Below are positions 33,049 to 41,562 of a stretch of 55,501 nt of DNA, piece after piece (position 1 is the first letter of the stretch; each line of letters begins with the position of its first letter). The translations under genes were made by a program, and so were the position numbers. The notes below the pieces were generated by a model, which was not told where the DNA came from, ran no database searches, and was given only the letters and a program-made list of their open reading frames with translations. The stretch is taken from positions 1 to 55,501 of the forward strand of contig JABDLU010000163.1 of assembly GCA_013002865.1 (NCBI GenBank). Reading direction: 5' to 3'. This DNA is from Acidimicrobiia bacterium. Lineage in GTDB: Bacteria; Actinomycetota; Acidimicrobiia; Spongiisociales; SHLN01.

Positions 33049-34491
33049 TCAGGCGGACTTGCCGCGCAGAATCGCCGTCACGGCTGCTGGATCGGCCTTG
33101 CCGCCGGTGGCCCGCATGACCTGACCGATCAGGAAGCCAATCACCTTGCCATCCCCTTCGTGGAGCTTGGCCACCGCATCAGGATTGGCAGCGAGTACCT
33201 CCTCGACAACCGGCTCGAGCGCCGATACGTCCGACACCTGGATCAAATCGCGCTCGGCGGCGATCGACTCGGGATTGCCTTCGCCGGCTACGACGCCGGC
33301 CAGGACCTCTTTGGCGGCCGAGGCCGAGAGCCGGCCGTCGTCCACCATCTCTGCCAGCTCAGCCAGGCCGGCTCCGGTAACGCCACTCTGCTCGAGCGAC
33401 AGATCCTGACGGCGCAACAACGCGGTCACTTCCCCGGTGAGCCAGTTGGCAACCGTTTGCGCATCGGCCCCGGCCGCCGTCGCCTCTTCGAATATCGTCC
33501 CCGCTGCCGGGTCGCGGGAAACTAGATCGGCCGCCACGGGATCGAGCCCGGCGGACGCATACCGGGCGCGGGCCTGAGCAGGGAGCTCGGGGAGCGCGCC
33601 GGCTACCCGCTCCCGCCACGCGTCGTCGACCTCGACCGGCACGAGGTCGGGCTCCGGGAAGTAGCGATAGTCGAACGCCTCCTCCTTGGACCGCATCCCG
33701 GACGTGGTGCCCGCATCCTCGTTCCAGTGCCGGGTCTCCTGCACCACCGGTTCGCCGGCGTCGAGCAGCGCCTGCTGGCGCTCGACCTCGTGCTCGAGCG
33801 CTCGCTGCAGGGATCGGAGCGAGTTCATGTTCTTGACTTCGACCTTGGTGCCGAACTCCGTCGAGCCGGACGGTCTCAGCGAGACGTTGGCGTCGAACCG
33901 CATGCTGCCCTCTTCGAGCTTGGCATCCGAAACGCCGAGCCGGAGGATCACCCCCCGCAGCTCGGCCACGAAGGCGCGCGCCTGCTCCGGCGAGCGGAGG
34001 TCGGGCTCGGAGACGATTTCCATGAGCGGCACCCCCGCCCGGTTGAAGTCGAGCAGTGAATGGCTGGCGGCCTGGATGCGGCCGCCGTCGCCGACGTGGG
34101 TGCTCTTTCCCGTGTCTTCCTCCATGTGCACCCGGGTGATGCCGATCCGGGCAACCTCGCCGTCGGTGTCGACATCGAGATGCCCGGCGACGCACAGCGG
34201 CTCGTCGTACTGGGAAATCTGGTAGTTCTTCGGCATGTCCGGATAGAAGTAGTTCTTGCGGGCAAACACCGAATGAGGGGCGATCGAGCAGTTGAGCGCC
34301 AGCCCAATGGTCATGGCGTACTCGACGGCCCGGCCATTTACGACCGGCAGCGCACCGGGCAGCCCCAGGCACACCGGGCACACGTTGGTGTTTGGCGGGG
34401 CACCGAAATCGACCGGGCAGCCGCAAAACATCTTGGAGGCGGTGGTGAGCTCAACGTGCGTTTCGATACCGATCACCGTCTCCCAGGTCAT
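33049..34491 (-). CDS. gatB: Asp/Glu-tRNA amidotransferase subunit B
   Basis: tRNA-binding kinase-like subunit of GatCAB, 480 residues. WETVIGIETHVELTTASKMFCGCP with the zinc cysteines (CGC and VCPVCLG), FARKNYFYPDMPKNYQISQYDEPL, HMEEDTGKSTH, and LLDFNRAGVPLMEIVSEPD are diagnostic (here given in pieces of the full motif). The C-terminal YqeY-like tail domain is complete. With GatA and GatC it amidates Glu-tRNA(Gln) and Asp-tRNA(Asn). Overlaps gatA by one base. Confidence 0.96.
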   Translation of the reverse strand: MTWETVIGIETHVELTTASKMFCGCPVDFGAPPNTNVCPVCLGLPGALPVVNGRAVEYAMTIGLALNCSIAPHSVFARKNYFYPDMPKNYQISQYDEPLCVAGHLDVDTDGEVARIGITRVHMEEDTGKSTHVGDGGRIQAASHSLLDFNRAGVPLMEIVSEPDLRSPEQARAFVAELRGVILRLGVSDAKLEEGSMRFDANVSLRPSGSTEFGTKVEVKNMNSLRSLQRALEHEVERQQALLDAGEPVVQETRHWNEDAGTTSGMRSKEEAFDYRYFPEPDLVPVEVDDAWRERVAGALPELPAQARARYASAGLDPVAADLVSRDPAAGTIFEEATAAGADAQTVANWLTGEVTALLRRQDLSLEQSGVTGAGLAELAEMVDDGRLSASAAKEVLAGVVAGEGNPESIAAERDLIQVSDVSALEPVVEEVLAANPDAVAKLHEGDGKVIGFLIGQVMRATGGKADPAAVTAILRGKSA

Positions 34492-35966
34492 CAGCCGACC
34501 TCCGAGGTGGCGAGGCGGGCGCGAGCGGTGAAGCCGGCTTGGCGCTCCACCTCGGCGGCGACCCGCATCATGACCGGCTCGCCGAGCGCCGGGGCCATGA
34601 TCTGAAAGCCGACCGGCAACCCGTTCTCATCGACGCCGACCGGTACCGATATCGCCGGGTCCCCGGACATGTTGGACGGAATGGTGCACACGTCGGACAG
34701 ATACATCGAGAGCGGATCCTCGGTCCGGGCCCCCAAGGGGAAGGCGGTGGTGGGGCTGGTGGGCGACACGAGCACATCGGCTTGCTCGTAGGCGTCTGCG
34801 AAGTCCTGGATGATGAGGGTGCGAACCCGCTGGGCCTGCCCGTAGAAGGCGTCGTAGTACCCGGCCGACAGGGCGTAGGTGCCGAGCAGGATCCGGCGAG
34901 TCACTTCGGGCCCGAATCCTTCCCCCCGCGTGGTGGACATCATCTCCTCGACCGTCTCGCCGTGGCGGCGCAACCCGTATCGAACGCCGTCGAAGCGGGC
35001 AAGGTTGGCCGAGCACTCGGCGGGAGCGATCAGGTAATAGGCCGAGAGGGCATACGCAACCGAGGGCAGCGAGACCGGGACCACGGTGGCACCGGCCCGC
35101 TCGAGTCCGGCGACGGTCTCATCGACGGCCGCCTGCACGGCCGGGTCGATGCCGGCGCCGTTCAGTTCGGCGACCACGCCGATCCGGAGGCCGGACACCC
35201 CCGCCTCGAGGCCGGACCGCATATCGGGGAAGGACCCCGGATAGCTGGTCGAATCCGCCGGGTCGTGGCCACCAACTACTTCGAGAGCGGCTACGGCGTC
35301 CTCGACCGTGCGGGTCAGGGGACCGATCTGATCGAGGGATGAGGCGAAAGCAATCAACCCGTAGCGGCTGACCAGGCCGTAGGTGGGTTTGACGCCGACG
35401 ATGCCGCAGAGTGCGGCCGGCTGACGGATCGAGCCGCCGGTGTCGCTCCCGTAAGCGATCATGGCCGAGCCGGCCGCCACGGCGGCGGCCGATCCGCCCG
35501 AGCTGCCGCCCGGCACGCGCTCGGGATCCCACGGGTTGCGGGTCGGCCCATAGGCAGAGTTCTCGGTGGATGAGCCCATGGCGAACTCGTCGAGATTGGT
35601 CTTGCCGAAGATGACGGCTCCCCCGGCCCGCAATCGGCTCACCGCCGTCCCGTCGTACGGCGGCCGGTACCCGGACAGGATCTTCGAGGAACACGTCGTC
35701 TCGACCCCGCGGGTGACCATGTTGTCTTTCAGGGCAACCGGTATGCCGAGCAGCGGCCCCGGGTCGTCGGCGGCCCGCAGTGCCGAATCGGCCGCGACCG
35801 CCGCCCGGGCGGCGCCGTCGCGATCGATGGTCAAATAGGCGTGCAGCTCGGCTTCGGTGACCGCGGCCCGGCGATGAACGGCTTCGAGCAGCTCGACGGC
35901 GGTGAATTCGCCCGCCCGCAGGCCGGCGGCCGCTCCGCCGACGGAGAGGTCGGCGAGATCACTCAT
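34491..35966 (-). CDS. gatA: Asp/Glu-tRNA amidotransferase subunit A
   Basis: Glutaminase (amidase-signature) subunit of GatCAB, 491 residues. The catalytic triad is the Lys in [10 protein letters not shown], the cis-Ser in [14 protein letters not shown] and the nucleophile Ser in the same block; [16 protein letters not shown] is the signature. A TTG three bases upstream (35969) is open, but ATG 35966 is preferred. Overlaps the end of gatC by 8 bases. Confidence 0.96.
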   Translation of the reverse strand: MSDLADLSVGGAAAGLRAGEFTAVELLEAVHRRAAVTEAELHAYLTIDRDGAARAAVAADSALRAADDPGPLLGIPVALKDNMVTRGVETTCSSKILSGYRPPYDGTAVSRLRAGGAVIFGKTNLDEFAMGSSTENSAYGPTRNPWDPERVPGGSSGGSAAAVAAGSAMIAYGSDTGGSIRQPAALCGIVGVKPTYGLVSRYGLIAFASSLDQIGPLTRTVEDAVAALEVVGGHDPADSTSYPGSFPDMRSGLEAGVSGLRIGVVAELNGAGIDPAVQAAVDETVAGLERAGATVVPVSLPSVAYALSAYYLIAPAECSANLARFDGVRYGLRRHGETVEEMMSTTRGEGFGPEVTRRILLGTYALSAGYYDAFYGQAQRVRTLIIQDFADAYEQADVLVSPTSPTTAFPLGARTEDPLSMYLSDVCTIPSNMSGDPAISVPVGVDENGLPVGFQIMAPALGEPVMMRVAAEVERQAGFTARARLATSEVG

Positions 35967-36246
35967 CAAGAATGCGAGGCACTAGGAAATAGTCGCCGTC
36001 GCGGTCGGGCGCCGCCGCCAGCACCTCTTCGCGATCGAGGCACTCGGCCACCTCGTCTTCCCGGAACACATTTGTGCGGGGCAGCGGGTGTGACGTCGGC
36101 GCCACCCCCTCGGTAGGGAGCGCCTGCACCCGGGCGGCGTGCTCGAGCACGACCTCACACTGCACCCGGTAGCGCTCGAGCTGTTCGTCGGTCAAAGACA
36201 GCCGGGCGAGGCGCGCAACTTTGGCGATATCGATCTCAACGGGCAT
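35959..36246 (-). CDS. gatC: Asp/Glu-tRNA amidotransferase subunit C
   Basis: The 95-residue belt subunit that holds GatA and GatB together. [20 protein letters not shown] at the N-terminus and [19 protein letters not shown] in the middle are the family pattern. First gene of gatCAB (possibly with pepN). A TACCAT -10 element 8 bases before the ATG suggests a leaderless transcript. Confidence 0.94.
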   Translation of the reverse strand: MPVEIDIAKVARLARLSLTDEQLERYRVQCEVVLEHAARVQALPTEGVAPTSHPLPRTNVFREDEVAECLDREEVLAAAPDRDGDYFLVPRILDE

Positions 36247-36254
36247 GGGCCGAA

Positions 36255-36260
36255 ATGGTA
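36255..36260 (-). promoter_or_regulatory. -10 element of gatCAB, leaderless type
   Basis: TACCAT on the minus strand, 8 bases before the gatC ATG at 36246. Confidence 0.45.
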
Positions 36261-36306
36261 GTGCTCCGCCCTGCGGCTTCCTCGAGATTGCCCAGGCGGC
36301 CCCCGG

Positions 36307-37359
36307 CTAGCCGCCGAGGAAGAACTCCCGCAGGTATCCCCAGGCCGCATCGAGGTTGTCGACCGGAACGGACTCGTCGACCTTGTGCGCCTGGGGAACC
36401 TCGCCGGGACCGTAGTTGATCGCCGGAATCCCCCGGGCCGACAGCCGGGCGGCGTCGGTCCAGCCCTGCTTGGGATGCTCCTCGGCACCGGTGATACGGG
36501 CCAGCCGCTCCACGTGGTGGTTGTGGGCCTCGACCCGGCCGGCCGGGGCGGCATCGGTCACGACGTAGTCGTCGACCCCATCGAGAGCCTCGGCCAGTCG
36601 CTGCTCGGCCTCTTCGATCGTCTTGTCCGGAGCGAACCGGTAATTCACGTTGCACTCGAAGAGGGCCGGAATGATGTTGTTGGCGATGCCGCCGTCGGCG
36701 CGGGTGACCGACATCACCTCCTTGAAGACGAGGCCGTCGATGTCGACCGGCTCCGGCTCCCTCGCTCCCATTGCGGCCAGCCACGGGGCGGCCTTGGTCA
36801 CCGCGTTCTCTCCCAGCCAGGGCCGGGCGCTGTGGGCGCTGGTTCCGCGGAAGCTGACCCGGGCGTTGAGGACTCCCTGGCATCCCAGTTCGAGGTTGAG
36901 GTTGGTGGGCTCGAGGATGATCCCAAGCTCGGACTCATCGAGCCAGGCGGCGTTCTCGAAGACCGCTTCGAGCTCGTTTCCCTCCTGCGGCCCCTCTTCT
37001 CCGGCATAGAACACCCCGACCACATCGAAGGCGGAATCCCGCACGGCGTCGTCCTCGAGCACGTGAAGCATCACGGCCAGCCCCGCCTTCATATCCGAGG
37101 TGCCCAGCCCGTGCATCCGCCCGTCGGCGATATAGGCAGGCGGTTGGCCCTGCGACGGCACGGTGTCGGTATGCCCGTACAGGGAGATCAGGGGATGGCC
37201 GCTGCGGTGCCCCACCACCAGACTGTTGCCGATGCGCTCTACTCCCTGCGGTCCGTACCGGGGCAACAGCCGTTCGGCGATGGCGGTCCCGATCCGGCCT
37301 TCCTGGCCGGTCTCCGACGGGATATCGACCAGCCAGGCCAGCGTTTCAGCCAGTGTCAC
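36307..37359 (-). CDS. dapE: Succinyl-diaminopimelate desuccinylase
   Basis: Zinc hydrolase (M20 family) of about 350 residues that frees LL-diaminopimelate from its succinyl form in the lysine and peptidoglycan pathway. SLYGHTDTVPSQG supplies the first His and Asp, GLGTSDMKAGLAVML the bridging Asp, and FYAGEEGPQEGNELE the catalytic Glu pair. The open frame runs further upstream into dapD, but the GTG at 37359, overlapping the dapD stop (GTGA), gives the family N-terminus TLAETLAWLVDIPSETG. Last of the three dap genes. Confidence 0.9.
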   Translation of the reverse strand: MTLAETLAWLVDIPSETGQEGRIGTAIAERLLPRYGPQGVERIGNSLVVGHRSGHPLISLYGHTDTVPSQGQPPAYIADGRMHGLGTSDMKAGLAVMLHVLEDDAVRDSAFDVVGVFYAGEEGPQEGNELEAVFENAAWLDESELGIILEPTNLNLELGCQGVLNARVSFRGTSAHSARPWLGENAVTKAAPWLAAMGAREPEPVDIDGLVFKEVMSVTRADGGIANNIIPALFECNVNYRFAPDKTIEEAEQRLAEALDGVDDYVVTDAAPAGRVEAHNHHVERLARITGAEEHPKQGWTDAARLSARGIPAINYGPGEVPQAHKVDESVPVDNLDAAWGYLREFFLGG

Positions 37360-38162
37360 ACCGGCACCTCGAACGTGCGCAGCGCATCGTTCAACGACGT
37401 TTTCCGGTCGGTCGACGCCGACCGCTTCCCGACGATCAGGGCACACTGAAGGTCGTAGGTTCCGGCCGGGAACTGCTTGGGGCGGGTGCCCGGCAGCACC
37501 ACCGAGCCGGCCGGAACCCGGCCCCGCATCTCGACGGGCTCGTCTCCGGTCACATCGATGATCGGCGTGCTGGCCGTGATGGTGGTGTTCGCCCCGAGCA
37601 CCGCACCCTCCTCGATGAGGACGCCTTCGACCACGATGGAGCGACTCCCGATAAAGGCGCCGTCCTCGATGATGACGGGCCGGGCACCCGGCGGCTCGAG
37701 CACGCCCCCGATGCCGACACCACCGGACAGGTGCACGTCGCGGCCGATCTGCGCGCAGGAGCCAACCGTGGCCCACGTGTCGACCATGGTCCCGGCACCG
37801 ACCCGGGCGCCGATATTGACATAGCCGGGCATGACCACGACACCCGGCTCACAGAACGCCCCGTAGCGGACCGTCCCGGGCGGAACGACCCGAAACCCCG
37901 CCGATGCCAGGCCGGTCTTGGTGGGGATCTTGTCGTAGTACTGGAAGGGCCCCGCCTGCATCGGTTCGAGCTCGGAAAGGCGGAAGTACAGCGAGATCGC
38001 CTCCTTGATCCAGGCGTTGACGACCCACTCACCGTCGCGTTTCTCCGCCACTCGCAGCTCGCCCGCGTCGAGGCCGGCGATGGTGCGAGCCACCGCGTCG
38101 GCGGCAGATCCGATGCGATCGAGATCGGCGTAGGCGGCCTCGATGAGCTCCCGATCGCTCAC
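37356..38162 (-). CDS. dapD: Tetrahydrodipicolinate N-succinyltransferase
   Basis: Left-handed beta-helix acyltransferase of 268 residues using succinyl-CoA. Hexapeptide repeats cover about residues 95-220 (CEPGVVVMPGYVNIGARVGA, GTMVDTWATVGSCAQIG, GRDVHLSGGVGIGG). FRVVPPGTVRYG is the entry to the helix. It is the short proteobacterial-like DapD form, not the longer mycobacterial form. Overlaps dapC (ATGA) and dapE (GTGA), so the succinylase branch of lysine synthesis is one operon. Confidence 0.94.
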   Translation of the reverse strand: MSDRELIEAAYADLDRIGSAADAVARTIAGLDAGELRVAEKRDGEWVVNAWIKEAISLYFRLSELEPMQAGPFQYYDKIPTKTGLASAGFRVVPPGTVRYGAFCEPGVVVMPGYVNIGARVGAGTMVDTWATVGSCAQIGRDVHLSGGVGIGGVLEPPGARPVIIEDGAFIGSRSIVVEGVLIEEGAVLGANTTITASTPIIDVTGDEPVEMRGRVPAGSVVLPGTRPKQFPAGTYDLQCALIVGKRSASTDRKTSLNDALRTFEVPV

Positions 38163-39301
38163 GATTGCAGTGTCTCCACGAGAACCTCAACAGCCTGCTC
38201 GCATTCGGCGAGCGTTGGGACAAGGGCGAGACGAATATAGCCCTCCCCTCCCGCACCGAACGCCCGGCCGGGTGAAACCACCACCCCGTGCTCCAGCAGC
38301 CGGGTGGTGATGGCGAGGTCGTCGTCGACCGCCACCCACAGATACAGGGCCGCGGTAGACCCGACCACCGTCAATCCCACCTGGTCGAAGGCCGCCCGCA
38401 GGATGTCCCGCTTGGCGTTGAAGATCGACCGGCGCTCCGCGGCGTGATCGTCGTCGGCCCAGGCGGCGGCCGCCGCCGCCTGCACGAACTCGGGAGTGGC
38501 AACGCCGGCGCTGGCCCGGACATCGACCAGGGCGGCGATGGCCGCGGCATCACCGACGATGGCGCCACTGCGGTATCCGGTCATGCCGGATCGCTTGGAA
38601 CAGCTGAAATAGGCCAGCAGGCCGGTGAGGTCGCCGCCCGCCACCTCGAGCACCGAGGCGGGGGGCTCACCTTCGTAGAGATCCAGGTAGCACTCATCGG
38701 AAAGAAACAGCGCATCCTCCGCCCGGGACCGCGCCAGCAGGCCGGCCAGATCCCCGGCCGAGGTCACGGCTCCCGTCGGGTTGTGGGGCGAGCACGACCA
38801 CACCAGCCGGGCCCGATCCCACACCTCGTCTGGAATGTCGCCGGCCCGCAGGACGAAGTCGCCGTGCAGCCGGATGGCATCGATGCGGGCCCCGGCGAAG
38901 CGGGCACCGCGCTCATAGACGGGGTAGGCCGGGGTCCCGAATACCACGCTGTCGTCGCTCCCGGGATCGACGAACGCAAACGGGGTGTGAAAGATGCCTT
39001 CTTTGGATCCCGTGGTCGGGATGATCTCGGAGGCGGGATCGACCGTGACGCCGAGCCGCCGGTGCAGGTATCCGGCGATGGCCTCACGGAGCTCGGCCAA
39101 GCCGGCCGTCGTGGGGTACTGGGACACCTCGGGCACGGCATCGCGCAGCGCGGCGCGAATGAACGGTGGGGTCGGCTCGCGCGGGTCCCCGATCGAGAAG
39201 TCGATGAGCGGACGGCCGGCTTCTCGGAGGTGGCGGGCCCGCATCTGAATCTCCGCCAGCGGATAAGCACCAAGTGCCGCGAGGACCGGATTGAGCCGCA
39301 T
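38159..39301 (-). CDS. dapC: Succinyldiaminopimelate transaminase
   Basis: Class I/II PLP aminotransferase, 380 residues. DFSIGDPREPTPPFIRAAL, SQYPTTAGLAELREAIAGYL, TTGSKEGIF, WSCSPHNPTGAV, LSDECYLDLYEGE and SCSKRSGMTGYRSG (PLP lysine) follow the DapC pattern, and the gene leads dapD and dapE. It makes N-succinyl-LL-diaminopimelate from the keto form. A TAACGT element stands 6 bases before the ATG. Confidence 0.9.
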   Translation of the reverse strand: MRLNPVLAALGAYPLAEIQMRARHLREAGRPLIDFSIGDPREPTPPFIRAALRDAVPEVSQYPTTAGLAELREAIAGYLHRRLGVTVDPASEIIPTTGSKEGIFHTPFAFVDPGSDDSVVFGTPAYPVYERGARFAGARIDAIRLHGDFVLRAGDIPDEVWDRARLVWSCSPHNPTGAVTSAGDLAGLLARSRAEDALFLSDECYLDLYEGEPPASVLEVAGGDLTGLLAYFSCSKRSGMTGYRSGAIVGDAAAIAALVDVRASAGVATPEFVQAAAAAAWADDDHAAERRSIFNAKRDILRAAFDQVGLTVVGSTAALYLWVAVDDDLAITTRLLEHGVVVSPGRAFGAGGEGYIRLALVPTLAECEQAVEVLVETLQS

Positions 39302-39307
39302 ACCGGC

Positions 39308-39313
39308 ACGTTA
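39308..39313 (-). promoter_or_regulatory. -10 element of dapCDE, leaderless type
   Basis: TAACGT on the minus strand, 6 bases before the dapC ATG at 39301. Confidence 0.45.
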
Positions 39314-39340
39314 CCGTCGACCGCAACCCAGGCGGCTCCG

Positions 39341-39346
39341 TATTAT
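39341..39346 (+). promoter_or_regulatory. -10 element of the Ig-like/Nfo-PrimPol transcript
   Basis: TATTAT stands 9 bases before the ATG at 39356. It is the closest match to TATAAT among the promoters noted here and probably drives the four-gene rightward run to 43885. Confidence 0.5.
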
Positions 39347-39355
39347 CCGTGAACG

Positions 39356-39757
39356 ATGAACTCGACCACCTATCGCCTGATCTATGCCGCCCTCGGCCTC
39401 GCCCTGATTGCCGTTGCCGGCTTCGCCATTGCGCTCAACCCGAGCGGAAACGAGGCCGAGCTGCCCGACCCGGTTGAGCGAGTGTTCCCGCGCCCCAACG
39501 ACTCGGTGGTTCGCCAGACGGTCATCGAGGTCGACCTGCAGGTGGGATACGAGCTGACGCTGTTCGTGGACGGCATCCGGATCGCACCCGGCGAAATCGA
39601 CATTCAGGCAGGCACCAACCTGCACGTTTGGCAGCCGGCGCCGGGCCGCTTTCTGGAGGATTGGGCACCGGGTCCGCACGAGATCCGGATCGAGTGGCAG
39701 CGAACCACCGGCTTGCCCGATCCCGGCTCCTTCAGCTGGACGTTCCGGGTGCAGTGA
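39356..39757 (+). CDS. Membrane-anchored Ig-like domain protein
   Basis: A 133-residue protein: one N-terminal membrane helix (YRLIYAALGLALIAVAGFAI, about residues 6-25) and an outside beta-sandwich of about 95 residues with VFPRPNDSVVRQTVIEVDL, LTLFVDGIRIAP, HVWQPAPGRFLEDWAPGPHE and WTFRVQ. The pattern is that of bacterial Ig-like or carbohydrate-free sandwich folds seen in envelope proteins. No function recognised. The stop overlaps the start of the Nfo-PrimPol fusion by GTGA, an odd pairing of an envelope protein and a DNA-repair enzyme. Confidence 0.7.
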   Translation: MNSTTYRLIYAALGLALIAVAGFAIALNPSGNEAELPDPVERVFPRPNDSVVRQTVIEVDLQVGYELTLFVDGIRIAPGEIDIQAGTNLHVWQPAPGRFLEDWAPGPHEIRIEWQRTTGLPDPGSFSWTFRVQ

Positions 39758-41562
39758 CGGTCGCCTTCGGAATCTCCGGGCTGCCCCCGAGCGAAACCGG
39801 CGACGACGCCTTCCTCGACGGCCTCGCCGCCGAAGGCCACACCGCCCTCGAACTGGCGTTCACCAAGGGCTTTCCCTGGAAGGAGGCCCGCTGCCAACAG
39901 TTCGGCCGGCGCGCCGCCGATGCCGGAATCCGACTTTCGGTGCACGCCCCGTACTTCGCCATGCTGACCATCGACGAGCCCGATCGGCACGCCAGGACCC
40001 GGGCCGCCGTTGAGCACTCCATGAAGCTGGCCGGACACCTGGGCGCCGCGGTGGTCGTCGTCCACCCCGGTCATGACCGGGAGCGGACCTCCGACCAGTT
40101 GCTGGAGACGGCGCTCGAGGCGCTGGGCGCCATCGAGCCGAAAGTACGCCACCTCGGGGTGTCACTCGGCCTCGAAACCACCGGAACGGCCAACGCGTTC
40201 GGGAATCTGGGGGACATCTCGCTGATGGCGGCCGAGTTCCCGTGGGTTCGGCCGGTGGTCGACTGGGCCCATGTGCACGCCATCACCGACGGGCGGCTGA
40301 CCGACCTCGAAGCGGTGCGCTCGGTGTTCCACTTCCTCTTCGACCAGTTTCCGGCCTGGAAGCTCCAGCCACTGCATTGCCACTACAGCCACAATGCCTT
40401 CGGGCCCGGGGGCGAGATCAAGCACGTCCCGTACGGTGACGGCACAAACCCGGTCGAGCCGGTCGTAGCGGCGGCAGCCGAATTGGACGTCGACCTCACG
40501 CTGGTGTCCGAGTCACGCGACGCCGCCAGCCACCGGGCGGTGTGGAAGGACGTGTCGGCGGTGCTCGAGGAGATCGATCGGCCGGTCGCCGGTGCCCGTC
40601 CCCTCGCATCCGGCGCAATCGACTTCCCGGATCCAATCGAGATCGTCGCCGACGCCGGGGGGTTTCACCCGACGCGGCTGCGACGCCCACTGCGCCTGTC
40701 GAACCCCGACAAGCTGTTCTTTCCGGACGGCTACACCAAGGGAGACCTCGTGCAGTACTACGCCTCTATCTCCCGGACCCTGCTCCCCCATCTGGCCGGG
40801 CGGGCCATCGTCATGGCGCGCTTTCCGGACGGGGCCGACGGTGACTTCTTCTACGAGAAGCAGGCCCCGGCTCACAAGCCCGACTGGATGCCGGTTGCAC
40901 CCATTCATTCCGACGGGCGAGGCGGGCTGATCGAGTTCTGCACGGCACCTGATCGCCCATCGCTCATGTGGTTCGCCAACATGGGATGCATCGAGATCCA
41001 CCCCTGGTTGTCCCGACTGGCCACGGTCGGTCAACCCGACTTCGCCATCTTCGATCTCGACCCCGCCGAGGGAGCCAGCTGGGAACAGGTGGTGGACACC
41101 GCCCTCCACATCCGGGTGGCGCTCGACAGCCTCGGGCTCCGCTCCTACCCCAAGACATCGGGGGCCAGCGGGCTCCACATCTATGTCCCGCTCGATCCGG
41201 TCCACGATTACGCCCGGGTGCGCAAGTTCGTCGAAACGGTCGGCCGGCTCATGGTCGCCGCCGACCCCGACAATGTGACGATGGAGTGGGACATCCCATC
41301 GCGCCACGGCATGGTGTTCATCGACCACAACCAGAACGTCGGCGGCAAGACGATCGCCTCGGTATACGCGGTGCGGCCGCGGGCCGGTGCGCCGGTTTCG
41401 ACCCCCCTCGCCTGGGAGGAGGTGCCGGCGGTGCGTCCGGAGGACTTCACGATCGCCACGATCTGGGATCGAATCGACCGGGTCGGTGATCCCTTTGCCC
41501 CGGTGCTGGCCGGAGGTCAGACTCTGGATGCTGCCGAAGCGGCGCTAGGACTAACGACATGA
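39754..41562 (+). CDS. Endonuclease IV-like domain fused to LigD-type primase-polymerase domain
   Basis: About 602 residues from the GTG at 39754 (GTGA overlap; the frame is open to 39628, but the earlier part only shadows the upstream gene). Residues about 1-280 are a TIM-barrel AP endonuclease (Nfo/xylose-isomerase-like): likely metal ligands H64 (SVHAPY), H104 (VVVHPGHD), E141 (LGLETTG), D170 and H173 (VVDWAHVH), H208 or H210 (LHCHYSH), H224 (KHVPYGDG) and E253 (VSESRD). Residues about 300-602 are a LigD polymerase domain: LSNPDKLFFPDGYTKGDLVQ carries the residues that bind a 5'-phosphate in PolDom (N317, K320, K329); FDLDP (D434, D436) and VFIDHNQN (D524) are the metal-binding aspartates, and SGASGLHIYVPL the nucleotide motif. 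Predicted to cut abasic DNA and fill short gaps. No Ku and no ATP ligase adjoin it; ligA is 3 kb away. Confidence 0.87.
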   Translation: MTVAFGISGLPPSETGDDAFLDGLAAEGHTALELAFTKGFPWKEARCQQFGRRAADAGIRLSVHAPYFAMLTIDEPDRHARTRAAVEHSMKLAGHLGAAVVVVHPGHDRERTSDQLLETALEALGAIEPKVRHLGVSLGLETTGTANAFGNLGDISLMAAEFPWVRPVVDWAHVHAITDGRLTDLEAVRSVFHFLFDQFPAWKLQPLHCHYSHNAFGPGGEIKHVPYGDGTNPVEPVVAAAAELDVDLTLVSESRDAASHRAVWKDVSAVLEEIDRPVAGARPLASGAIDFPDPIEIVADAGGFHPTRLRRPLRLSNPDKLFFPDGYTKGDLVQYYASISRTLLPHLAGRAIVMARFPDGADGDFFYEKQAPAHKPDWMPVAPIHSDGRGGLIEFCTAPDRPSLMWFANMGCIEIHPWLSRLATVGQPDFAIFDLDPAEGASWEQVVDTALHIRVALDSLGLRSYPKTSGASGLHIYVPLDPVHDYARVRKFVETVGRLMVAADPDNVTMEWDIPSRHGMVFIDHNQNVGGKTIASVYAVRPRAGAPVSTPLAWEEVPAVRPEDFTIATIWDRIDRVGDPFAPVLAGGQTLDAAEAALGLTT

